This document shows, in pieces, positions 47,105 to 54,604 of a stretch of DNA of 64,000 nt. The stretch comes from Streptomyces sp. NBC_01446. GTDB taxonomy: Bacteria; Actinomycetota; Actinomycetes; Streptomycetales; Streptomycetaceae. The notes under the pieces are model-generated. The model made no database searches. It was not told the DNA's origin and worked only from the letters and a program-made list of their open reading frames with translations. The stretch is taken from the NCBI RefSeq assembly GCF_026340095.1, contig NZ_JAPEPO010000001.1, positions 3,254,501 to 3,318,500 on the forward strand, written 5' to 3'. Both the position numbers and the translations under genes were made by a program. The first letter of the stretch is position 1, and each line of letters begins with the position of its first letter.

Positions 47105-48076
47105 CTAGCCGGGGAATTCGGGGATGTCTCGGTACCTGTCGCGGGTGGGCGCGGCGTGGGAGGACGCCGTCGCCCCGGGCAGCAGCCGGGCCGTCGCGCC
47201 GCTGCCGAAGGCTGCCGCGGCGAGATCGGAGTGCCGCGTCGAACTGCCGTCCCCCGCCGACTGGCCGACCGCGCTGCCGCTGGGGAACGCGGGGGCGGGA
47301 GTCGAGGTTCCGGACGCCTTCGTGGCCGTGGTCCGTGCGGGTACGGCGGCGGCGCCTGCCGGGGCGAACACGTCGCCGACGGCTGCTTCGGCTGCCTCTC
47401 GCTTGCCGGGCCGCGCGGCATCACCGTGCCCGGCGGCCGCATGGGTTCCGGCGCTCGGAGCCGGTGCCGCGTGGGCGCCGTCCCCTGCGGGACCGGGGGT
47501 GCCGGGTTCGCCGGGCCGGCCCGGGTTGCCCGGCAGGCCCGGCATCGACGGCGGTGCGGGCAGGAACCGCGGCGGAGCCTCGTCGGCGAGCTCGCCGACG
47601 ATCCCTCCGGCGAACTCACCCACTTCCCGGGCCTCTTCCCGTACGGCGTCCCGGACCGTCCCCCGCGCTTCGCGTACTTCTCGTACGACGGGTGCGGCGA
47701 CCTGGTTCCGGACCGGCTCGGCCACGTGGGTCCGGACCGGCTCGACCATGCGCTTCCTGGCAGGCTCCACGGCTTGCTCCCGCACGGCCCCGACTGCTCG
47801 GGAACCGGTGGCGGGAGGCGTGTGGTGTGCCGCCCGCGCGGGGACGGATACGTGAACCGGCGCGTGAGCGGTTGCGTGGACCGCCTGCTCGCCAGCGGCC
47901 TCGGTCGGCGGCAGAACTCCCTCCGCCGCGTGCGCCCTTCCCCCGCACAGCAGGCCCAGCACGATCAGGCCGCCCGCAAGGAACATCACCCGGAGCGCCA
48001 CGTTCAGCGCACGCCGCCCGGCCGCTGCGCGCACGACGCGCGGAGCGGCACCAGGCAGAGCGATCGGGCAAGTCAA
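47105..48076 (-). CDS. Exported protein with collagen-like segment
   Basis: About 323 residues from a TTG at 48076 (GGGAGGG lies 11 nt upstream). In-frame TTG or GTG codons further up could add up to 36 residues. A signal-like helix (LNVALRVMFLAGGLIVLGLLCGGRAHA, cleavage after AHA) precedes an Ala/Pro/His-rich mature part. That part has repeated EPVRTHVAEPVRNQVAAPVV units, a helical stretch (VREVREARGTVRDAVREEAR) and a short collagen-like run (GLPGNPGRPGEPGTPGPAG). No enzymatic motif is seen. It is separated by 149 bp from the 11-residue-repeat protein, on the same strand, and both may be surface proteins. Confidence 0.6.
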   Translation of the reverse strand: MTCPIALPGAAPRVVRAAAGRRALNVALRVMFLAGGLIVLGLLCGGRAHAAEGVLPPTEAAGEQAVHATAHAPVHVSVPARAAHHTPPATGSRAVGAVREQAVEPARKRMVEPVRTHVAEPVRNQVAAPVVREVREARGTVRDAVREEAREVGEFAGGIVGELADEAPPRFLPAPPSMPGLPGNPGRPGEPGTPGPAGDGAHAAPAPSAGTHAAAGHGDAARPGKREAAEAAVGDVFAPAGAAAVPARTTATKASGTSTPAPAFPSGSAVGQSAGDGSSTRHSDLAAAAFGSGATARLLPGATASSHAAPTRDRYRDIPEFPG

Positions 48077-48218
48077 GGTGGGGGGAACCCTCCCGTACGA
48101 GGGGCGCGGGGACGCGGGGACGCGTGGGCGCGGGGATGAGAACAGCCGCACCGATCCTTGCACGGGACGCCCGAGGTTGCGCAAGCCCCCTGTTACCGAT
48201 GGGTAGTCATGTCCGGAT

Positions 48219-49421
48219 TTACGACTTCCCGTTCGCCGGGTTCCCGGCGTCCGGTATCGGCAGCGGCCGCTTCTCGATCGCCGCCGCCATCACCTCCGGG
48301 AAGAGATCCGGAGTGCACGCGAAGGCCGGTGCTCCCAAGGCCGCGAGCGCCGCCGCGTGTTCCCTGTCGTACGCGGGTGCCCCCTCGTCGGACAGTGCGA
48401 GCAACGTGACGAACTGCACTCCCGACGCCTTCATCGCGGCGACCCGCTTCAGCATCTCGTTCCGGATGCCGCCTTCGTAGAGGTCACTGATGAGGACGAC
48501 GACGGTCTCGGCGGGGCGGGTGATCTGCGACTGGCAGTACGCGAGCGCTCTGTTGATGTCGGTGCCGCCGCCGAGCTGCGTGCCGAACAGGACGTCGACC
48601 GGGTCGTCGAGCTGGTCGGTGAGGTCGACGACGGCCGTGTCGAACACGACGAGCCTCGTGTTGATGGACCGCATCGAGGCCAGCACGGCGCCGAACACGG
48701 AGGCGTAGACGACGGACGCCGCCATCGAGCCCGACTGGTCGATGCAGAGGATGACCTCCTTCTTCACCGACTGGGACGCGCGGCCGTATCCGATGAGCCG
48801 CTCGGGGACGACCGTTCGGTACTCCGGGAGATAGTTCTTGAGGTTGGCCGCGATCGTGCGGTTCCAGTCGATGTCGTGGTGGCGGGGCCTGTTGATACGG
48901 GCGCTGCGGTCGAGCGCGCCGGTGAGCGTCGCGCGGGTCCGCGTGGCGAGGCGCTTCTCCAGGTCCTCGACGACCTTGCGCACGACCGCGCGTGCGGTTT
49001 CCTTCGTCGTCTCCGGCATCGCCTTGTTGAGGGAGAGCAGCGTGCCGACGAGGTGCACGTCGGCGTCGACCGCTTCCAGCATCTCCGGTTCGAGCAGCAG
49101 CGCGGACAGGCCGAGGCGGTCGATGGCGTCGCGCTGCATGACCTGGACGACGGAGGACGGGAAGTACGTCCGGATGTCGCCGAGCCAGCGCGCCACGGAC
49201 GGCGCGGACGCCCCGAGGCCGGCCGAACGGTCGTGCCCCCGTCCCTCCTTGTTGTCCCCTCTCCCGTAGAGCGCGGTCAGGGCGCCGTCCATCGCCGCGT
49301 CCTGGCCGCCGAGCGCGCAGCCGGTGCCGTCCGCCTCGTCCCCGCCGAGCACGAGCCGCCAGCGCCGCAACCGCTCGTCCCGGGCTCCCTCGCTGAGCTC
49401 GTCCACCTGGTCGACCGCCAT
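48219..49421 (-). CDS. VWA-domain protein of MoxR module
   Basis: A 400-residue cytoplasmic protein. After an acidic N-terminus and a helical middle region (about 80-200), a von Willebrand factor A domain starts near residue 213. Its MIDAS motif is DQSGSMAASVV, with GTQLGGGTDINRALAY and VLISDLYEGG completing the metal site. VWA proteins coupled to MoxR AAA+ ATPases usually deliver metal-dependent assembly or remodelling. Its start overlaps the DUF5682-like gene stop by 1 nt, so it is the third gene of the leftward arm of the module. Confidence 0.88.
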   Translation of the reverse strand: MAVDQVDELSEGARDERLRRWRLVLGGDEADGTGCALGGQDAAMDGALTALYGRGDNKEGRGHDRSAGLGASAPSVARWLGDIRTYFPSSVVQVMQRDAIDRLGLSALLLEPEMLEAVDADVHLVGTLLSLNKAMPETTKETARAVVRKVVEDLEKRLATRTRATLTGALDRSARINRPRHHDIDWNRTIAANLKNYLPEYRTVVPERLIGYGRASQSVKKEVILCIDQSGSMAASVVYASVFGAVLASMRSINTRLVVFDTAVVDLTDQLDDPVDVLFGTQLGGGTDINRALAYCQSQITRPAETVVVLISDLYEGGIRNEMLKRVAAMKASGVQFVTLLALSDEGAPAYDREHAAALAALGAPAFACTPDLFPEVMAAAIEKRPLPIPDAGNPANGKS

Positions 49422-51829
49422 CAGGCCACCCCCACAAGGTCGTTGTCACCCCGGCCGGAACCGGACCCGGACCCGGGGCAGGAGCAGGATCCGGATGTGG
49501 CTTCTGCGTATGCGTCCGCGTCGTCCGTCCCGAGCAGCAGCCGCACCACGGGCAGCACCGCGTCCGCGCGCGCGTGGTCGAGGCCGGGCGCGAACCCCGG
49601 CGGTGCCGCGCTCACGGCCGCCGTGGGTCCCGTCCCCGCGGGCCCGCGCCGCACCAGCTCGCCCAGCGTGCGGCGCACACCGGATTCGTAGGCGGAGAAG
49701 GTGCGGCGCAGCAGCGGCAGTACGTCCGTGAACGCGTCGGCGGAGACGCCCGTCAGCCAGTCGTCGACGAGCGTGAGCAGCCGCTCGTCGTGTACGAGGA
49801 GCAGCCCGCCGCCGGAGCCGCCGCCGACGAACCCCTCGATCCAGGCGGCGGCCTCGGCGGGCCCGGTGCCGGGTGAGAGGGCGAGCCCCATCAGCCGCGC
49901 GGCCTCGCCCTCGGCCAGCTGTCCGTCGTCGAGGAGCAGGCGCGCGCACCGTCCCCGGATCACGCCGGCCACGCTGTCGCGTGCAGCGAGGACCCGCAGC
50001 ACGGAGTGCCAGCGGCCTCTGTGTCCGGCCGTCCCGTCGTTCTCCAGGAGCCCCACCGCCGTGTGGACCGCGTCCACATGCCCGCGCATCTCGGCCGCGG
50101 CGTCCCCGTCGAGCCCCGCGCACGCGGGTGGCAGGCCTACGAAGACGCGCTCGGCGAGACCGGCCGCGACCTCGCTCAATGCCTGGGTGTCCGTGCCCCG
50201 CACGTCGCCGTAGCGCAGGGAGCGGACGAGCGCGGGCAGTGCCTGGGCGAGATGGCCGACGTCCGCGTCCATCGCGGCGCGGTCGGCCAGTACGCGCATC
50301 ACCACCGGGAGGGCTTCCGGCAGTTCGGCGAGGAGGCAGCGCTCGGCGAGAGCCGTGACGTCGGCGAGGGCCTGGGCGCCGATCGCGTCCGCCTCGGCTC
50401 TGGCCGTGGCGGCCGAGAGCACGGTCGTGCCCCAGACCCCCGCCTCGGCGACGCGCACGGACAGCTCGGGTTCCCAGCGCAGCCGCCAGGTCTCCCGGAA
50501 CGTGCCGGTGGAGGCGCGCACGGACCGGGCCGGCTCGCCCCAACCGACGTCGAGGAGGCGGAGCCGGTGCAGGAGCCGACTGCGCGCCGCGTCGGTCTCC
50601 TTGCGCAGGTCGAGCTCCAACTCCCGCTCCAGTGCCTCCGGTTTGAGCCGCAGGGAGCGCTGGAGCCGTGTGAGGTCGCGTTGCAGCGGCACGGCGGGCG
50701 CCGCGTCCGGGACCTCGCCGAGCACGTCTCCCACGACCAGCTTGTCGTGGACGAGCGACAGGGGTACGTCCGACCCCTCGCACATCACGGCGCGGATCGC
50801 GTCCGTCGTCTCGGTCAGTCCGGCCAGCGGACGGCCCCGCATCGCGGCGAGCGTCTCGGCCAGCCGCACCGCCTCGATGACGTGTGCCGACGACACGATC
50901 CTGTCCTCGTCCCTGAACAGCCCGGCGACCTTGGTCATCCAGCGTTCGACGGGCCGGTCCGGGGCGCTGAACAGATGCCCGTACCAGCCGGGCGAGTCGA
51001 TGCCCGCTCCGTATCCCCCGGCCCGCGCGAGACGGCGGTGCGTCCAGGGCACCCAGGTCATGTCGACCTTGGCCTTGGGCAGTCCCTTGAGGACGGCCCG
51101 GTCCGCGGCGACGGTCGTCTTCACGCGCAGCGCCGGAACGTGCCACGCACCGCACACCACCGCGACCCTGTCCGCGAACTCCTTCTGCGCGGCGCGCAGT
51201 TGAAGGCGCATATAAGCCTCCCGCACGAGGTCCAGCCCGTGCCCCCCGTCGCCGTACTCCTCCCGCAGCGCCCCCATCGCCTCACCGAGCGCCTCGAACG
51301 GCGCGAACGCGTCCTCCGCCCCGGCCCGGTGTTCGACGACGTCCTCCCACCAGCGCTCCGGGTCGTCGTGTCCCGCGGTCTCGGCGAGTACGGCGAGCGG
51401 ATCGACACGCATCGCCTCCCTGACGTCGTCCCCGCTCTGATCCTCGCCCTGCTCCCCGAGCCCCTCGAGGTCGTCCGGCGTCACGGCCTGCGCGCGCAGG
51501 GCCAGGCTGTGCGCCGCCGGCAGGTCGATGAAACGGACCGGCACGTCCCGCTCCAGGGCCCAGCGGATCGCGACCCACTCCGGGGAGAACTCGGCCAGCG
51601 GCCAGAACGCGGAACGCCCCGGCTCGTCCACGACATGCGCCAGCAGCGCGACCGGCGGCACCATGTCCTCGTCGGCGGCGAGCGACACCAGCGCGTCCGC
51701 CTCGGGCGGCCCCTCGACCAGGACGACACCCGGACCGGCCGCGTCGAGCGCGGCCCTCGCAGCCCTGGCCGAACCGGGGCCGTGATGCCGCACCCCTAGC
51801 AGCAGCGGCCCCCTCCCCCGCTGGCTCAT
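49421..51829 (-). CDS. DUF5682-like protein of MoxR module
   Basis: An 802-residue protein. The N-terminal third (LLLGVRHHGPGSARAARAAL, VVLVEGPPEADALVSLAA, later VVCGAWHVPAL) looks like the TraB/ChaN/EreA-like fold with its conserved His and Glu. The rest is largely helical. I assign it to the DUF5682 family by memory of this signature and of the neighbourhood. ATG 51829 overlaps the MoxR gene stop in an ATGA and has GAGGTGA 5 nt upstream. The biochemical function is unknown; a hydrolase role is a guess. Confidence 0.72.
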   Translation of the reverse strand: MSQRGRGPLLLGVRHHGPGSARAARAALDAAGPGVVLVEGPPEADALVSLAADEDMVPPVALLAHVVDEPGRSAFWPLAEFSPEWVAIRWALERDVPVRFIDLPAAHSLALRAQAVTPDDLEGLGEQGEDQSGDDVREAMRVDPLAVLAETAGHDDPERWWEDVVEHRAGAEDAFAPFEALGEAMGALREEYGDGGHGLDLVREAYMRLQLRAAQKEFADRVAVVCGAWHVPALRVKTTVAADRAVLKGLPKAKVDMTWVPWTHRRLARAGGYGAGIDSPGWYGHLFSAPDRPVERWMTKVAGLFRDEDRIVSSAHVIEAVRLAETLAAMRGRPLAGLTETTDAIRAVMCEGSDVPLSLVHDKLVVGDVLGEVPDAAPAVPLQRDLTRLQRSLRLKPEALERELELDLRKETDAARSRLLHRLRLLDVGWGEPARSVRASTGTFRETWRLRWEPELSVRVAEAGVWGTTVLSAATARAEADAIGAQALADVTALAERCLLAELPEALPVVMRVLADRAAMDADVGHLAQALPALVRSLRYGDVRGTDTQALSEVAAGLAERVFVGLPPACAGLDGDAAAEMRGHVDAVHTAVGLLENDGTAGHRGRWHSVLRVLAARDSVAGVIRGRCARLLLDDGQLAEGEAARLMGLALSPGTGPAEAAAWIEGFVGGGSGGGLLLVHDERLLTLVDDWLTGVSADAFTDVLPLLRRTFSAYESGVRRTLGELVRRGPAGTGPTAAVSAAPPGFAPGLDHARADAVLPVVRLLLGTDDADAYAEATSGSCSCPGSGSGSGRGDNDLVGVA

Positions 51830-52965
51830 ACGCTCACCTCGCGGCACGCGCGGTAGAAGTCCTTCCAGCCGTCCCGCTCACGCACCACGGCCTCCAGGTA
51901 CTCCTGCCAGACCACCCGGTCCGCGGCCGGGTCACGGACGACGGCGCCGAGGATGCCCGCCGCGACGTCCGACGGCCGCAGCACCCCGTCCCCGAAGTGG
52001 GCGGCCAGCGCGAGTCCGCTCGTCACGACGGAGATCGCCTCGGCCGTGGACAGCGTGCCGCTCGGCGACTTCAGCTTCGTACGCCCGTCCTCGGTGACGC
52101 CGCCGCGCAGCTCGCGGAAGACCGTGACGGTGCGGCGGATCTCGTCCGAACCGTCCGGAGCGGCCGGCAGGTCGAGGGAGCGGCCGATCTGGTCGACGCG
52201 GCGCGAGACGATGTCGACCTCCGCCTCGGCGCTCTCCGGCAGCGGAAGCACCACGGTGTTGAAGCGGCGGCGCAGCGCGCTCGACAGGTCGTTGACCCCC
52301 CGGTCCCGGTCGTTCGCCGTGGCGATCAGGTTGAAGCCCCTGACGGCCTGCACCTCCTGGCCCAACTCCGGTATCGGCAGGGTCTTTTCCGACAGGATCG
52401 TGATCAGCGTGTCCTGCACGTCGGCCGGGATGCGGGTCAGCTCCTCGACCCGGGCCGTCATGCCCTCGGACATGGCGCGCATGACGGGGCTGGGCACGAG
52501 GGCGTCACGGCTGGGGCCGTGCGCGAGCAGCCGCGCGTAGTTCCACCCGTACCGGATCGCCTCCTCGGGAGTACCCGCCGTGCCCTGGACGAGCAGCGTC
52601 GAGTCGCCGCTGACGGCCGCCGCGAGATGCTCGGAGACCCATGTCTTCGCGGTGCCCGGCACACCGAGCAGCAGCAGGGCGCGGTCCGTGGCGAGCGTGG
52701 TGACGGCGACCTCGACGATGCGGCGCGGCCCCACGTACTTCGGTGTGATGACGGTCCCGTCGGGCAGCGTCCCGCCGAGCAGGTACGTGGCAACGGCCCA
52801 CGGCGAGAGGCGCCAGCGCTCCGGGCGCGGCCGGTCGTCCTGCGCGGCCAGCGCCGCGAGTTCGGCGGCGAAGGCGTCTTCGGCATGCGGCCGCAGCGCC
52901 TGCGCGGCTCCCTGATCCCCCGCGGACGCGGCGCTCTTCTCGGTCGGTTCGACGGACACGGTCAT
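51826..52965 (-). CDS. MoxR-family AAA+ ATPase
   Basis: A 379-residue AAA+ ATPase. Walker A is LGVPGTAKTW (about residue 100), sensor 1 is LIATANDRD, and the arginine region is SSALRRRFNTVV. A pore or insert segment (RIPADVQDTLITILSEKTLP) lies between. MoxR ATPases act as chaperones together with VWA proteins, which fits the two genes immediately downstream. The ATG has GGGGGA 6-7 nt upstream. The 80-nt leader leads up to a promoter of DNA-damage type (53043-53065) that mirrors the one of the SWIM gene. Confidence 0.9.
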   Translation of the reverse strand: MTVSVEPTEKSAASAGDQGAAQALRPHAEDAFAAELAALAAQDDRPRPERWRLSPWAVATYLLGGTLPDGTVITPKYVGPRRIVEVAVTTLATDRALLLLGVPGTAKTWVSEHLAAAVSGDSTLLVQGTAGTPEEAIRYGWNYARLLAHGPSRDALVPSPVMRAMSEGMTARVEELTRIPADVQDTLITILSEKTLPIPELGQEVQAVRGFNLIATANDRDRGVNDLSSALRRRFNTVVLPLPESAEAEVDIVSRRVDQIGRSLDLPAAPDGSDEIRRTVTVFRELRGGVTEDGRTKLKSPSGTLSTAEAISVVTSGLALAAHFGDGVLRPSDVAAGILGAVVRDPAADRVVWQEYLEAVVRERDGWKDFYRACREVSV

Positions 52966-53042
52966 GGCGATCCCCCTCGATTTCGGCCGGGCTCAGCCGG
53001 CACGTCCGGCACGTCCCGAGCACGCGGCCGGGATGTGACTCC

Positions 53043-53065
53043 ACCGTGCACCACACCACTGACAA
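53043..53065 (-). promoter_or_regulatory. RecA-NDp/PafBC-type promoter of the MoxR arm
   Basis: Minus strand: TTGTCAGTG (53065-53057), 8 nt, CACGGT (53048-53043). The actinobacterial LexA-independent DNA-damage promoter is TTGTCRGTG-N8-TAnnnT. The -35 matches fully, the -10 differs at its first base, and the spacing is exact. Confidence 0.6.
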
Positions 53066-53124
53066 TCACCGGTCGCACGCCGCTGACCTGCGCCGACACC
53101 CGCGCCACCGGCGATTGTCAGTGG
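53056..53124. repeat. 17-bp inverted repeat in divergent promoter region
   Basis: CCACTGACAATCACCGG (53056-53072) and the inverse of 53108-53124 differ at one base. Each arm contains a full TTGTCAGTG -35 element pointing outward, so the symmetry reflects two mirrored activator sites with a 35-bp spacer. Confidence 0.8.
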
Positions 53125-53137
53125 CGGGACCTACCTT
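53115..53137 (+). promoter_or_regulatory. RecA-NDp/PafBC-type promoter of the SWIM arm
   Basis: TTGTCAGTG (53115-53123), exactly 8 nt, TACCTT (53132-53137): a full match to TTGTCRGTG-N8-TAnnnT. The ATG at 53145 lies 7 nt after the -10, giving a leaderless transcript. Confidence 0.75.
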
Positions 53138-53144
53138 CGAGAAC

Positions 53145-54542
53145 ATGACTCAGCAGGGGGTGCGCTGGACGGCGGACCAGGTGCTGGCACTGGCGCCTGA
53201 CGCTCCGTCACGCAAGGCGGGAAGCAAGCTGGGCGTCGCCGGACCGTGGTCGGAGGCGGGAAGTTCGGGCGAGGGGATGGTGTGGGGGCTCTGCAAGGGC
53301 AGTGGAAGCAAGCCGTATCAGACGGTCGTGGATGTCGCGGATGCGGCGGGCCCGGCCTACAAGTGCAGTTGCCCGAGTCGTAAGTTCCCGTGCAAGCACG
53401 CGCTCGGGCTGCTCCTGCTGTGGGCGGGGGCGGACGGCTCGGTGCCGGACGCGCAGACGCTTCCGGACTGGGCGGAGCCGTGGGCCGAAGGGCGCAGGAA
53501 GCGGGCGCAGACCAAGCGGGAGACGGATGCGTCTGGAGGCGCTGCCGCTGATCCCGAGGCCGTGCGCCGCAGGGCCGAGCGCCGTGCCGAGCGGGTCACG
53601 GCGGGCGCGAGCGAGCTGGAGCAGCGGCTCGCGGACCTGCTGCGCGGCGGCCTCGCCTCGGCCGAGCAGGCCGGTTACGGGATGTGGGAGGAGACCGCGG
53701 CCCGCATGGTGGACGCGCAGGCGCCCGGACTGGCCGCGCGCGTAAGAGAGTTGGGAGCGATACCCGCGTCCGGTCCCGGCTGGCCGGTGCGGCTCCTGGA
53801 GGAATGCGCGCTGCTGCACCTCCTCGACCGCGGCTGGCTGCGCCGCGACCTGCTCCCCGCCGAACTCGCGGCGACGGTCCGCTCCCGCATCGGACTGCCG
53901 TCATCGGCGGACGGGCGGCCCACCCGGGACCGATGGCTGGTCCTGGCGCAGTACGACACGGCCGACAGCCGGCTCACCACACGCCGGACATGGCTGCACG
54001 GGACAGAGTCCGGCCACACGGCGCTCCTCCTTTCCTACGGGGCGGCGGGCCGCGCCCCGGCGCTCTCGCTGCCGGTCGGCCTCGCACTGGACGCCGAGCT
54101 CTCCGCGTACGCGGGAGACGGTCAGCTCCGCGCCGACCTGGGCGAGCAGTTCACGGCGCCCGCCCCAAGTCCCGTACGGCCCAAGGGGGCAGGCGTGGCG
54201 GAGGCGGCGGCACGGTACGGGGACGCGCTGGGCCGCGACCCATGGCTGGAGTCCTGGCCGGTGACGCTGAGCCGGGTCGTTCCGACCCCGGACGAGGCGA
54301 GCGGCGGCTGGCAACTGGCGGACGCGGACGGTGACTTGGAGCGACCGGATCCGGCGGGAGCGGCTTCGGAACGACTAGCGGTCCCGATCACTCCGAAGGC
54401 GGCGTCGGGTCCCGGGCTGTGGCGACTGGCCGCGGTGTCCGGCGGAGCCCCGGTCACCGTCTTCGGCGAGTGCGGCCACCGAGGCTTCACCCCTCTCACG
54501 GCCTGGCCCGAAGGCCCGGGAGAGGCGGTGGCGCTGTGCTGA
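53145..54542 (+). CDS. SWIM zinc-finger protein
   Basis: A 465-residue protein. A SWIM-type zinc finger lies at about residues 70-95 (YKCSCPSRKFPCKHALGLLL, pattern CxCx7CxH), embedded in a domain typical of bacterial SWIM proteins (LALAPDAPSRKAGSKL before it and PDWAEPWAEGRRKR after it). The remainder is helical and Arg/Ala-rich. SWIM fingers bind DNA or protein. The leaderless ATG follows a perfect DNA-damage-type promoter. It is followed by the DUF5691-like gene 62 nt on. The divergent MoxR-DUF5682-VWA arm shares the promoter region, so the five genes look like one regulated unit. Confidence 0.85.
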   Translation: MTQQGVRWTADQVLALAPDAPSRKAGSKLGVAGPWSEAGSSGEGMVWGLCKGSGSKPYQTVVDVADAAGPAYKCSCPSRKFPCKHALGLLLLWAGADGSVPDAQTLPDWAEPWAEGRRKRAQTKRETDASGGAAADPEAVRRRAERRAERVTAGASELEQRLADLLRGGLASAEQAGYGMWEETAARMVDAQAPGLAARVRELGAIPASGPGWPVRLLEECALLHLLDRGWLRRDLLPAELAATVRSRIGLPSSADGRPTRDRWLVLAQYDTADSRLTTRRTWLHGTESGHTALLLSYGAAGRAPALSLPVGLALDAELSAYAGDGQLRADLGEQFTAPAPSPVRPKGAGVAEAAARYGDALGRDPWLESWPVTLSRVVPTPDEASGGWQLADADGDLERPDPAGAASERLAVPITPKAASGPGLWRLAAVSGGAPVTVFGECGHRGFTPLTAWPEGPGEAVALC

Positions 54543-54604
54543 CGAGCCGGCCGCCAAAGACGACGGAGCCCACCAGGCGAACCCATTCCATGGAGAGGAG
54601 CGGC

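Noticed and set aside
47505..47580. Collagen-like triplets read as a full collagen domain
   Set aside because: Only about six Gly-x-y triplets are present, too few for a stable collagen helix on their own.
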